Positions 1 to 6,944 of a stretch of 9,449 nt of DNA are shown here, piece after piece. The stretch lies in the NCBI GenBank assembly GCA_001304425.1, contig LJTS01000087.1:1-9449 (forward strand), written 5' to 3'. Every line of letters begins with the position of its first letter. The stretch's first letter is position 1. The position numbers and the translations under genes are program-made. Under the pieces are notes generated by a model, which was not told the origin of the DNA, searched no databases, and saw only the letters and a program-made list of their open reading frames with translations. The stretch is from Betaproteobacteria bacterium SG8_40 (GTDB taxonomy: Bacteria > Pseudomonadota > Gammaproteobacteria > Burkholderiales > Eutrophovitaceae).

Positions 1-44
1 ATCATCAGTTCGATGAGGGTAAAACCCTTTTGGACGGCTTTCAT
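1..44 (-). CDS. Type IV prepilin-like protein, N-terminal fragment
   Basis: Only the first 14 codons are in the window; the gene runs off the left edge. They read MKAVQKGFTLIELM. This is the class III signal of type IV pilins and type II secretion pseudopilins: a short basic leader (MKAVQKG), then F T L I E L. The prepilin peptidase should cut after Gly7, and the new N-terminal Phe8 would be methylated. Glu12 is the conserved Glu5 of the mature pilin, needed for subunit docking. The ATG at 42-44 has a strong ribosome site (AAGGAG, 6-7 nt upstream), which fixes the start. A perfect sigma-54 promoter lies 64 nt upstream, as is typical for major pilin genes. The neighbouring PilB/GspE ATPase supports a role in pilus or pseudopilus assembly. 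The fragment alone cannot separate a major pilin from a minor pilin or pseudopilin. Confidence 0.85.
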   Translation of the reverse strand, partial: MKAVQKGFTLIELM

Positions 45-72
45 GAATCACTCCTTCGTTGATTGGATTAAA

Positions 73-90
73 ACACACCGATGCGTGTGT
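73..90 (-). promoter_or_regulatory. Stem-loop at the 5' end of the predicted pilin mRNA
   Basis: On the minus strand ACACAC and GTGTGT form a 6-bp stem around a 6-nt loop, followed by TTTTAA. The alternating AC/GT tract allows a second pairing register. With the sigma-54 box at 108-122 the transcript should start near 96, so the stem would occupy roughly +7 to +24 of the leader, well clear of the ribosome site. It might protect the mRNA 5' end. The run of T after it also makes a weak attenuator conceivable. The pairing is seen; the function is inferred. Confidence 0.35.
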
Positions 91-107
91 GTTCGGGGAC
101 TATATTG

Positions 108-122
108 GCAAGGGCCGTGCCA
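108..122 (-). promoter_or_regulatory. Sigma-54 (RpoN) promoter for the pilin gene
   Basis: The minus strand reads TGGCACG-GCCC-TTGC, an exact match to the RpoN -24/-12 consensus (TGGCACG-N4-TTGC) with the required 10 nt between GG and GC. It is preceded by C, also favoured. The start of transcription should fall near position 96, leaving a leader of about 52 nt before the ATG at 44. RpoN promoters need an AAA+ activator; PilR plays this part at pilA in Pseudomonas. No activator gene lies in the window. Confidence 0.9.
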
Positions 123-150
123 GGTCTGATTTGGGTCTGAACGGGTCTGA
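123..150 (-). repeat. Three phased direct repeats TCAGACC abutting the sigma-54 promoter
   Basis: On the minus strand TCAGACC occurs three times, at 144-150, 134-140 and 123-129, at intervals of 10 and 11 bp, or one helical turn each. The last copy touches the -24 box. Just upstream, 152-163 is GGCAG-N2-CTGCC, a short inverted repeat. Copies on the same DNA face suggest an array of binding sites for one protein. Activators of sigma-54 usually bind 80 bp or more upstream, so a site this close could equally serve a repressor or co-regulator. No regulator is identified. Confidence 0.6.
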
Positions 151-204
151 AGGCAGTCCTGCCACCCTCTCGGAAACACATAATAACCATAAGGTTGCAG
201 AGTT

Positions 205-233
205 TTTATAAAGCTGATTTTGATCCATACCAA
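205..233 (-). promoter_or_regulatory. Possible sigma-70 promoter upstream of the pilin
   Basis: On the minus strand TTGGTA (228-233) is followed by a 17-nt spacer and TATAAA (205-210). That is four of six matches at -35 and five of six at -10, with ideal spacing, in an AT-rich patch between the HD-GYP gene and the sigma-54 box. Transcription would begin near 198 and run through the repeat array and the sigma-54 promoter into the pilin gene. Such matches arise by chance in AT-rich DNA, so this is tentative. Confidence 0.3.
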
Positions 234-329
234 ACGTTAATTCAATAAGAAGCAGCGCTTGGATTGCGCCTGGCACGGCATGGGAAAATTTGTGTGTCGG
301 GCGCCGCAGTCATCAAATGACGCTAGTTG

Positions 330-1985
330 TCACCCGATCGCGGAGCTGGCTATCGGCGCGTCAACGAACCCGTCGATCTGCTCGGGATCAAGAAAGCGAT
401 GCGCATACTTCATGTACACCTTTTGTTTCATGAAGACTTCAAACAGATCCGGGTCGATGTGGCCATTCTCCTTGAACCGCCGGAGGATGCTTAGCGACTC
501 GCCGAGCGTCTTGCCCTTCTTGTAGGGCCGGTCTTTCGCCGTCAGCGCTTCAAAGATGTCCGCAATGGCCATCAGGCGCGCCTGAACGGACATCTGTTCG
601 CCCCTCAGTCCACGCGGGTAGCCTTTGCCATCCATGCGCTCATGATGCCCGCCAGCATACTCGGGGACGTTGCGGAGATGGCTGGGCCATGGCAACGCCT
701 CCAGCATCGTAATCGTCACATCGATATGGTGATTGATAATCTGCCGTTCTTCCTGTGTGAGCGTGCCGGAAGAGATGGTCAGGTTCTTCAACTCATCGTC
801 GGTCAGAAAGTCCTGATCCTCTCCAAACATGTCACGCCAACGATAGGTTTTCGCAATCCGGCGCACGCGATCCTGATCCTCGCTGCGCATCTTCTCCGTG
901 CCAACGTTCGCCCCGCGCAGGAACTCACGGTCGGATTCGATCTGGCTGCAAATCGCTTCAAACTCGAGCGCCGCCAGGCGTCGTTCGCCGTGCGCGTCTT
1001 CCGGCGCAGCGAGTTGCTGCTTGAGCATCCGCACTTCGGCATCACGCCTTGCGATTTCGAAACGCGTATCGATAAGGGCAATCCGGTCGAAAATGGTCTC
1101 CAACTTGGTGGCCTTGTCGACGACGTGAACCGGCGTCGTGATCTTCCCGCAGTCGTGCAGCAGTCCGGCGATCTTCAACTCGTACCGGTCCTTCTCGGTC
1201 ATTTTGAAGTTGGCGAACGGTCCTTCCTTGGTGTCGTTGACCGCTTCGGCCAGCATCATCGTCAGTGCCGGTACGCGTTCGCAATGCCCTCCGGTGTAAG
1301 GAGACTTGTCGTCAATTGCACCGTTGATCAGGCCGATGAACGATTCAAAGAGATTCTCCAGCTGGTTGATCAGTTGGCTATTGGTCAGCGCGACCGCTGC
1401 CTGCGAGGCCAGCGATTCGGCAAGCTGCTGGTCCGCCTCCGTAAAGGGTACGATGCTTCCCGTCCTGCGATCCTTGGCATTGATTAACTGCAGAACCCCG
1501 ATGATTTCATCGTTGTGGTTCTTCATCGGCACGGTCAGGAACGACTGGGAGCGATACCCGGTTTTCTGATCGAAGCTTTTCGTGCCGCTGAAATCAAAGC
1601 CTTCAGCGGCATAGGCATCGGCAATGTTGACAGTCTCGCCGTGCAGAACGGAATAGGCGACGACCATCGAATTATTGGGCTCACCCGACTGGTCGTATAG
1701 GCGAACCGGGTAGAAAGGCACGTCGGTACCGCTTGTGCCGCCCATCGCGATACCGAGTGAATCCGTCAGCAATATTTCGAAACGCGCGATCTTCGCCTCG
1801 CGGTCGACCTGATACAGGGTGCCGCCATCGGCATTGGTAATCTTCTTCGCGGCGACCAGAATCGCCTCCAGCAGGCGCCTTGTGTCTCGCTGGCGAGACA
1901 ATGAGATACCGATCTCGTTCAGCTCATGGAGACGACGTAGCAGTTCCCTGCTGTCCGGCAAATCTGCATCAACCAGCATATTCAT
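330..1985 (-). CDS. GAF-HD-GYP domain protein, predicted c-di-GMP phosphodiesterase
   Basis: Numbering here starts at an upstream in-frame GTG (1994). I prefer the ATG at 1985 (codon 4) because GGGGTGA sits 5 nt before it, matching the ribosome. Residues about 37-205 form a GAF domain resembling those of cyclic nucleotide phosphodiesterases: NIADAY near 123, FDQKTGYR at 141-148, then IGVLQLINAK. An HD-GYP domain follows with the expected metal and substrate residues: H237 in GHCER, HDCGK at 280-284, INHH at 420-423 and HHERMDGKGYP at 450-460, then DIFEALTAKDRPYK. HD-GYP enzymes hydrolyse c-di-GMP to pGpG or GMP, and all key motifs look intact. Unusually, about 110 charged, probably helical residues (about 300-408) are inserted between HDxGK and the second half of the domain. 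There is no signal peptide or membrane segment, so it is cytoplasmic. It begins 25 nt after the ATPase gene ends, pointing to one operon. The family is sure; activity and ligand are inferred. Confidence 0.93.
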   Translation of the reverse strand: MNMLVDADLPDSRELLRRLHELNEIGISLSRQRDTRRLLEAILVAAKKITNADGGTLYQVDREAKIARFEILLTDSLGIAMGGTSGTDVPFYPVRLYDQSGEPNNSMVVAYSVLHGETVNIADAYAAEGFDFSGTKSFDQKTGYRSQSFLTVPMKNHNDEIIGVLQLINAKDRRTGSIVPFTEADQQLAESLASQAAVALTNSQLINQLENLFESFIGLINGAIDDKSPYTGGHCERVPALTMMLAEAVNDTKEGPFANFKMTEKDRYELKIAGLLHDCGKITTPVHVVDKATKLETIFDRIALIDTRFEIARRDAEVRMLKQQLAAPEDAHGERRLAALEFEAICSQIESDREFLRGANVGTEKMRSEDQDRVRRIAKTYRWRDMFGEDQDFLTDDELKNLTISSGTLTQEERQIINHHIDVTITMLEALPWPSHLRNVPEYAGGHHERMDGKGYPRGLRGEQMSVQARLMAIADIFEALTAKDRPYKKGKTLGESLSILRRFKENGHIDPDLFEVFMKQKVYMKYAHRFLDPEQIDGFVDAPIASSAIG

Positions 1986-2010
1986 TACGGTCACCCCGTC
2001 ACACGGCCGT

Positions 2011-4389
2011 TTACTTGATACAAACCGCCCGCACCTGATGAATATCGGTAATGCCTTGCAGCACTTTCTCGATGCCGTCCTGTTTGAGGGTGCGCATTCC
2101 TTCAGACAAGGCCGTCGATACGATCTCGGCTACACGGGCATGTTCCTGAATGTTTTTCTTTACTGCGTCGGATCCAATCAGCAATTCGTGCAATCCGACA
2201 CGGCCCTTGTAGCCGGTGCCGCTGCAAGCGTCGCAGCCAACCGGGGTGTATAGCGTAAACTGTCCTTTGTCATCGGCGAAATCCTTCACCCACTCACGGT
2301 ATATCGCCTCGAACGAACCTTTCGGATCCTTCTTCCAGCCTTCGGTATGCGTCAACTCGAGGCAGTATTCGTCCATCAGGGATTTGAGTTCATCCTTGGT
2401 AGCCACATGCGGTGACTTGCATTTTGAGCACAGGCGTTTTCCGAGTCGCTGGGCAAGCACGCCGAGCAGGGCGTCGGCAAAGTTGAAGGGGTCCATGCCC
2501 ATGTCCAGCAACCGGATAATCGATTCGGGCGCGCTGTTCGTGTGCAAGGTGGCGAACACCAGGTGACCTGTCAGGGAGGCCTCGATACCGATCGAGGTGG
2601 TTTCCTTGTCGCGCATCTCACCGACCATGATGATGTCCGGGTCTGCCCTCAGGAATGCCTTCATCGCCGTCGCGAACGTCAGACCAGCCTTGGGATTCAT
2701 CTGCACCTGCCTGAGACCCTTCTGGGTAATTTCGACCGGGTCTTCAGCCGTCCAGATCTTGGTCTCGGGCGTGTTGAGGTAACCCAGCACAGAGTGCAGC
2801 GTTGTGGTCTTACCCGAGCCGGTCGGGCCGCAGACGAAGAACAGGCCGTAAGGCTTGGAGACGGTCGATTTGAGCTTTTCGACGTTGCCTCTCGACAGAC
2901 CCAGCTTGTCCACCGGGATCGGCTCGCCCGCTGCCAGTATCCGCATGACGATGTCTTCGACTCCGCCGGCGGAGGGGACGGTCGCAACCCGCAGTTCGAT
3001 GTCGAGCGGACCGAATTTTCGGAACTTGATCTTGCCGTCCTGCGGCTTGCGCTTCTCGGAGATGTCGAGGTCGCACATGATTTTCAGTCGCGCAACGATC
3101 GCGTTGCGATAGCTCGACGGCACCGAGATGTATGGCTGCAGGGAACCGTCCCTGCGAAAACGGATTTCCGTCTTGGCCTTGCCCGGATACGGCTCGATGT
3201 GAATATCGGACGCGCCCTGGTTATAGGCATCGATGATTACCTTGTTGACAAGCTTGACCACCTCGTTGTCTTCGGCGAGTGAAACCTCGTCGGATCCCGA
3301 ACCCTCCTCGTCGCTTTCGTCATCCAACCCTTCGAGAAGGTCGCCGATCGACGCGTTGTCGGCAGTCGCCCCGTAGAACAGATCCACGGTCGCTTCAAAC
3401 TCTCTCCGGGAGGAGGCGCAATAGATGATGCGTTTCTTCGAAAAGATGTTATTTACAATTCGAGAAGAGCGAACCTTCTCCGGATCAGTTGTCAGCACCA
3501 ACAGTCCGTCTTTGCCCTCCTCCAGCGGAATCCACCAGCTGCTCTCGACGAAGTCGCGCTTGAGATTGCGCAGCAGATCCATCGGTTTCACCCGGTCCGG
3601 TTTGAACGGTTCGTATCTGACGCCGAAAAATTTCGCCAGCGCCTCGCCAATTGCCTTGGGCTTGACCTGGAACTCGTCAATCAGCACGTCTTCTATGTCA
3701 ATGCTCTTGCGGCGCGCCGAGCGCGTAGCCAGTTCCATTTCTTCGGCGGAAAGCACGGCATCGGTGACAAGTGCATCGTATTTCCCGCGCAATACGCCGG
3801 CAGACTTGGTGCGCTGCTTGAGCGCGATACCCAGCGTTTCGCCAAGGTGCAGTGCATTTTCTTCAGCGAGCGCGTCGAACGGCTGGCCGTTTTTCGCATT
3901 TATCAACTGGACGACGCCGATGAGATCGTCGCTGGCGCCGTCGACCACGGGGGCGACCAGCATCTGCTTGGTGCGATATCCGGTACGGCGATCGACCTCT
4001 ACAAGAAAACGCAATTCCGGATGATGCGAGCGCAACTCCTTCTCGTCGTAGACATCCTTGATGTTAATCAGCTTCTTGGTTAACGCAACATAACCTGCAA
4101 TGCTCTGTTCATTGATTGGCAGCTTAAGGTCCTTGAACGACGACAAGCCCGTCTTGACTTTGGAGACGATGGTCGCCCGGTCCTCTGAAATGATGTAGAT
4201 CGTCAACCGATCGGCCCCGAACAGTGCGCAGATGTCCTGCGACACTTCCAGCATGATCTCATCAACATTTCGCGCCGCGTGGATACGATTGGTGACCGCT
4301 TGCAGCTTTTTCTGGAATTCAAGTTTCGAAGAGATCTCCTCCAGGTTTTTTTGGCCTGGCTTGGGTTTCAGTTCAGAGACCGTGCTCAT
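2011..4389 (-). CDS. GAF-fused PilB/GspE-family pilus assembly ATPase
   Basis: This 792-residue cytoplasmic motor should power extension of a type IV pilus or pseudopilus. Residues about 25-195 form a GAF domain (RRTGYRTKQM near 134-143, IGVVQLINAK near 157-166). About 200-345 resembles the PilB/MshE N-terminal domain. An acidic linker (about 345-372) leads to the ATPase core. In the core are Walker A GPTGSGKT at 521-528, the Asp box TAEDPVE at 547-553, Walker B ending in VGEMRD (589-594) and the His box TGHL/ATLHTN (607-618). A four-cysteine zinc site is formed by C654-x2-C657 and C719-x2-C722, with a rather long 61-residue interval. Standard PilB and GspE proteins have about 500-600 residues and no GAF domain, so the N-terminal extension is real. 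The first N-domain helix lacks the RLG-type motif of c-di-GMP-binding MshEN domains. The ATG is preceded by AGGA with a 7-nt gap. It lies 86 nt after the PDE-like gene and 25 nt before the HD-GYP gene. Without pilC or gsp neighbours I cannot choose between PilB and GspE. Confidence 0.94.
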   Translation of the reverse strand: MSTVSELKPKPGQKNLEEISSKLEFQKKLQAVTNRIHAARNVDEIMLEVSQDICALFGADRLTIYIISEDRATIVSKVKTGLSSFKDLKLPINEQSIAGYVALTKKLINIKDVYDEKELRSHHPELRFLVEVDRRTGYRTKQMLVAPVVDGASDDLIGVVQLINAKNGQPFDALAEENALHLGETLGIALKQRTKSAGVLRGKYDALVTDAVLSAEEMELATRSARRKSIDIEDVLIDEFQVKPKAIGEALAKFFGVRYEPFKPDRVKPMDLLRNLKRDFVESSWWIPLEEGKDGLLVLTTDPEKVRSSRIVNNIFSKKRIIYCASSRREFEATVDLFYGATADNASIGDLLEGLDDESDEEGSGSDEVSLAEDNEVVKLVNKVIIDAYNQGASDIHIEPYPGKAKTEIRFRRDGSLQPYISVPSSYRNAIVARLKIMCDLDISEKRKPQDGKIKFRKFGPLDIELRVATVPSAGGVEDIVMRILAAGEPIPVDKLGLSRGNVEKLKSTVSKPYGLFFVCGPTGSGKTTTLHSVLGYLNTPETKIWTAEDPVEITQKGLRQVQMNPKAGLTFATAMKAFLRADPDIIMVGEMRDKETTSIGIEASLTGHLVFATLHTNSAPESIIRLLDMGMDPFNFADALLGVLAQRLGKRLCSKCKSPHVATKDELKSLMDEYCLELTHTEGWKKDPKGSFEAIYREWVKDFADDKGQFTLYTPVGCDACSGTGYKGRVGLHELLIGSDAVKKNIQEHARVAEIVSTALSEGMRTLKQDGIEKVLQGITDIHQVRAVCIK

Positions 4390-4475
4390 ATTCTCGTCCT
4401 CAGTTCGTACTTCTTGATCAATTCATTCAACAGCGTCAAACCATCAAAAGCGGCTTGCCACCTGCTGCTCCATAT

Positions 4476-5240
4476 TCAAAAACGAAAAACCTGTCCGTTT
4501 GCCAGCATTCGCGGGCCGAACTGCAAAGCATCTTCCTGGACTTCCGCCATCGTCTGCGTAACGGCGCCAGGCTTGAGGTGCGTGATAAAGATCTGCACCG
4601 TGTGTTCCAGCTTGCCCAACTCTTCGGCCAGCAAGCTCGGGCAAAGGTGTTTCGACTGAATGGCCAGCTCGCGCTCCGTATTCGGAAAAGCCGTTTCAAT
4701 GATCAGATAGCGCAAATTCGCAATTCCATTTACAACTTCCCACAATGCGTCGTTCGAAGTCGTATCGCCGGTAAACACCAGACTCGATTGACCGCTATCG
4801 AGCCAGTAGCCGATTGCCGGCACAACATGATTGGCCGGCAGCGCGGTAAACCTGCGGCCGTCCAGTTCAACCGTTTCCCCGAGTTCAATCGTCTGCCATA
4901 CCAGGAACGGCTCGTCCTTTGAGGGAAGCTGGCCAAAATCGGGCCAGATCTTCCAGTTGAAAATATGGTCCTGCAGACTCTTTTTCACTTCGGGCAAACA
5001 ATGAACAACCAGTGGCTTCGTCCTGATCGTGCCGACCGTATCGACAATCAGCGGAAGCGCCGCGATGTGGTCGAGGTGGGCATGGGTCAGGAAAACGTGG
5101 TCGATCTGCTCCAGTTCCGACAGCGTCAGGGCGGTAACACCCGTGCCGGCATCGACCAGGATGTCATGATCGACGAGCATCGAAGTCGTTTGCAAGGTTC
5201 CGCCAATGCCGCCGCTGCATCCAAGAATTCTGAGCTGCAT
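4476..5240 (-). CDS. Metallo-beta-lactamase-fold hydrolase, class II cyclic nucleotide PDE-like
   Basis: This is a 254-residue soluble protein without signal peptide. The metal motif HAHLDH is at 53-58 in the setting LTHAHLDHIAALPL, which is how class II 3',5'-cyclic nucleotide phosphodiesterases (yeast PDE1 and bacterial relatives) differ from beta-lactamases. Further likely ligands are H138 (ANHVVPA), D159 (FTGDTT), H198 (SKHLCP) and H221 (THLKPG). The start, MQLRILGCSGG, matches the first beta strand of the fold, and the length is normal. If the assignment holds it would hydrolyse cAMP and/or cGMP, though the MBL superfamily has many substrates. It is the first gene of a run with the GAF-ATPase and GAF-HD-GYP genes, both of which have GAF domains of the cyclic-nucleotide type. 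The ribosome site is weak (GGAA about 11 nt upstream). The fold is nearly certain; the substrate is inferred. Confidence 0.88.
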   Translation of the reverse strand: MQLRILGCSGGIGGTLQTTSMLVDHDILVDAGTGVTALTLSELEQIDHVFLTHAHLDHIAALPLIVDTVGTIRTKPLVVHCLPEVKKSLQDHIFNWKIWPDFGQLPSKDEPFLVWQTIELGETVELDGRRFTALPANHVVPAIGYWLDSGQSSLVFTGDTTSNDALWEVVNGIANLRYLIIETAFPNTERELAIQSKHLCPSLLAEELGKLEHTVQIFITHLKPGAVTQTMAEVQEDALQFGPRMLANGQVFRF

Positions 5241-5242
5241 GC

Positions 5243-5620
5243 CTAACCCGGCTTCCGGCTCATGGCACCACTCACCGCCTTATCCGCACCAGCCCACCAA
5301 AACGGGTGTACCCGGTTCATCGCTACGACGCCGCCAGGCCCAATCGGACCCAGCAGCGCAGTTCCAGGACCGCTAACAAACTCACTGGCAACAAACCTGA
5401 CGGCGCAGCACTCAATGGCACCGCCCGCAGCATCGACAAGATCGTTGGCAACAAGGTCATGCAGACCTTGGAAAGCAACAACGAAGCCACCTCCCGGGAA
5501 GCACAGTTTGGCTTCAATATGACTGGAATTTCTGCCAAATTTGCGCAAATCGCACTTTCGCAACGACTTGGGTGTCGTCAACATTTCAACGGCCTGTCGA
5601 GCGTCCTGTCGCCAGTCCAT
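5243..5620 (-). CDS. Doubtful hypothetical ORF just upstream of the PDE-like gene
   Basis: A 125-codon frame whose TAG stop (5243-5245) lies 2 nt before the ATG of the PDE-like gene, an arrangement that could couple their translation. The protein resembles nothing I know. It has a basic N-terminal third and a Gly/Ala/Val-rich remainder with weak internal similarity (DLVANDLV, FVASEFV), no clear membrane segment and no catalytic motif. No good ribosome site precedes the ATG at 5620 or the alternative ATG at 5584. The opposite strand is open in the same codon register (about 5306-5920), and either frame could be the shadow of the other or of a decayed gene. Confidence 0.2.
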   Translation of the reverse strand: MDWRQDARQAVEMLTTPKSLRKCDLRKFGRNSSHIEAKLCFPGGGFVVAFQGLHDLVANDLVDAAGGAIECCAVRFVASEFVSGPGTALLGPIGPGGVVAMNRVHPFWWAGADKAVSGAMSRKPG

Positions 5621-6001
5621 GACCGGTCACGACTCACACCGATGCCGGCCGCAACTGGTCGAACCGGCGTTGCCACGCTGCCGGTAAAGCCGGGACCAAG
5701 GCACATTTTCGGCGCGATCGGGGAAAACGCTGCAACTCCGATGGCTAATCAAACGAAGGGATTCCGGCAAATGTCCTCGCTTCCTGCGCCGCTTCCTTTA
5801 GCGCGTGGTGGCCGCTATCGATTGCGGGCACCCTCGAGTGCGGTTTCCGACACGCGCCCGCTTCCGAACACGCCATCGCAATCAGTGCCTATGCGTCAGA
5901 CGGCTCCGTCGAGCATCTGAAATGCGCTTGTGCCGTACCTTGGTCCACGCCTTCCTGCAGGCTGAAACATGACAAGGCGATCTGCGGTTCAAGACAAACG
6001 A

Positions 6002-6015
6002 CCAGAAGATTCTGG
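6002..6015 (-). terminator. Weak terminator candidate after the FHA gene
   Basis: CCAGAA-N2-TTCTGG is a perfect 14-bp inverted repeat 24-37 nt past the FHA stop codon. On the minus strand it is followed by TCGTTTGTCTTG, which is T-rich but not a clean run. The stem is short (5-6 bp), so efficient intrinsic termination is doubtful, and it could instead be a protein site. Confidence 0.2.
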
Positions 6016-6038
6016 AGCCCGGTCAGAGAGAAGCGTGA

Positions 6039-6926
6039 TCAGCCCTTCAGAAAGAATTCCATCTTGACACCCGCCAACTCGATGATGTCATGGTCCTTGA
6101 GTTTCTGAGCCTGCGCATCGAGAGATTTTCCATTGACCACCGGAAAATTCGTACCCTCGACATGGGTGATGAAATAACCTTGGGGACGCCTGGCAATGAC
6201 CGCGACCTGCATGCCCGGTTTGCCAAGGGTTGTCAGTGGTTTGCTGAGCGGCAGTTCCCTGCCTGCGTTAGGCCCGGAAAGAATCTGGATGGTCCCACCG
6301 GATTCGGCGCCCGACTGCATCTGCACCTCGGCCGCGTTCTTGCCTGGACTTTGTGGAGCGTTGGCAGCATTTGGCTGCGCGTTGCCTGCATTAGTCTGGG
6401 TGTTTACCAGATCAGCCGCCCCCTTGGCAGCCGGGGCGGCCTGGCCGGAAGCGGATTGCGCGGCACCCGCGCCACTGACGGTCGAGGTCTGAAACCCAGC
6501 CTGGGTGTCAGTGGGCCTGCCGCCACGAATATCAGTCTGGGTATTTGTCGCTGCCGGTCGCGGAGCCGCCGGAGCAGGATTGGCAGGAGCTCTCAAGACC
6601 ATCGTCTTTTCGAACTCCTCCTGGCTTACCTTGCCGGCCTTTTCATTGACATAGCGCAGCTTGTACTTGCCAATCTCGACAACATCATCCGGCTGCAGAA
6701 AATGCTTTTTTACCGCCTTGCCATTGACCATGGTCCCGTTGGTACTGCCAAGATCCTCGAGAAACGAGTCATTGAGGATGGTCATGATCATCGCATGCTC
6801 ACCACTGACGGCGAGATTATCGATCTGGATATCATTATGGGGTTTGCGGCCGATCGTCATGCGCTCTTTGCTGATTTCGAAATCCTTGATGACCCGATCA
6901 TCAAGACTGAGAATTAACTTCGCCAT
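6039..6926 (-). CDS. Tandem FHA-domain protein
   Basis: This 295-residue soluble protein should bind phosphothreonine peptides. The N-terminal FHA domain (about 1-95) has its signature residues: IGR at 25-27, SGEH at 41-44 and LGSTNGTMVNG at 59-69. A linker of about 100 residues (about 112-208), rich in Ala, Pro, Gln, Asn and Thr, leads to a second domain (about 210-295). The second domain has an FHA-like outline (LTTLGKPG, VVNGKSL, LKDHDIIELAGVKMEF) but lacks the SxxH and GSTNG residues, so it probably does not bind phosphothreonine. EKTMVLR (106-112), just after the first FHA domain, looks like a kinase target, resembling N-terminal pThr sites in FHA switches such as GarA. The start ATG has AAGGA 7 nt upstream. 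It lies 18 nt after the PP2C gene, clearly one transcript; the phosphatase may reset its phosphorylation. The partner is unknown; the nearby pilus ATPase is one candidate. Confidence 0.9.
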   Translation of the reverse strand: MAKLILSLDDRVIKDFEISKERMTIGRKPHNDIQIDNLAVSGEHAMIMTILNDSFLEDLGSTNGTMVNGKAVKKHFLQPDDVVEIGKYKLRYVNEKAGKVSQEEFEKTMVLRAPANPAPAAPRPAATNTQTDIRGGRPTDTQAGFQTSTVSGAGAAQSASGQAAPAAKGAADLVNTQTNAGNAQPNAANAPQSPGKNAAEVQMQSGAESGGTIQILSGPNAGRELPLSKPLTTLGKPGMQVAVIARRPQGYFITHVEGTNFPVVNGKSLDAQAQKLKDHDIIELAGVKMEFFLKG

Positions 6927-6944
6927 AGCCGCTTCCTTGTGACC

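Larger units (their letters stand above)
5241..6038. other. Gene-poor stretch between the FHA gene and the PDE-like gene
   Basis: About 800 bp with no recognised gene. The part near 5243-5560 has a coding-like codon rhythm (purine-N-pyrimidine) in one register shared by both strands; the part from about 5620 to 6000 shows only short, interrupted minus-strand frames. The promoter of the downstream three-gene unit is expected somewhere here, but I found no convincing -35/-10 or -24/-12 pair. A degenerate or transferred gene is possible. Confidence 0.4.

Noticed and set aside
48..233. 61-codon minus-strand frame upstream of the pilin
   Set aside because: It begins with TTG, spans the sigma-54 promoter and repeats, and its product resembles no protein.
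270..285. TGGCACG on the plus strand as a second sigma-54 promoter
   Set aside because: The -12 position reads GGGA rather than TTGC, and no plus-strand gene follows.
309..321. GTCAT-CAA-ATGAC as terminator of the HD-GYP gene
   Set aside because: The stem is only 5 bp and no T run follows on the minus strand.
642..1487. 281-codon plus-strand frame
   Set aside because: It is antisense to the well-supported HD-GYP gene and has no domain motif.
2542..3282. 246-codon plus-strand frame
   Set aside because: It lies wholly opposite the ATPase core and is a shadow of its codon bias.
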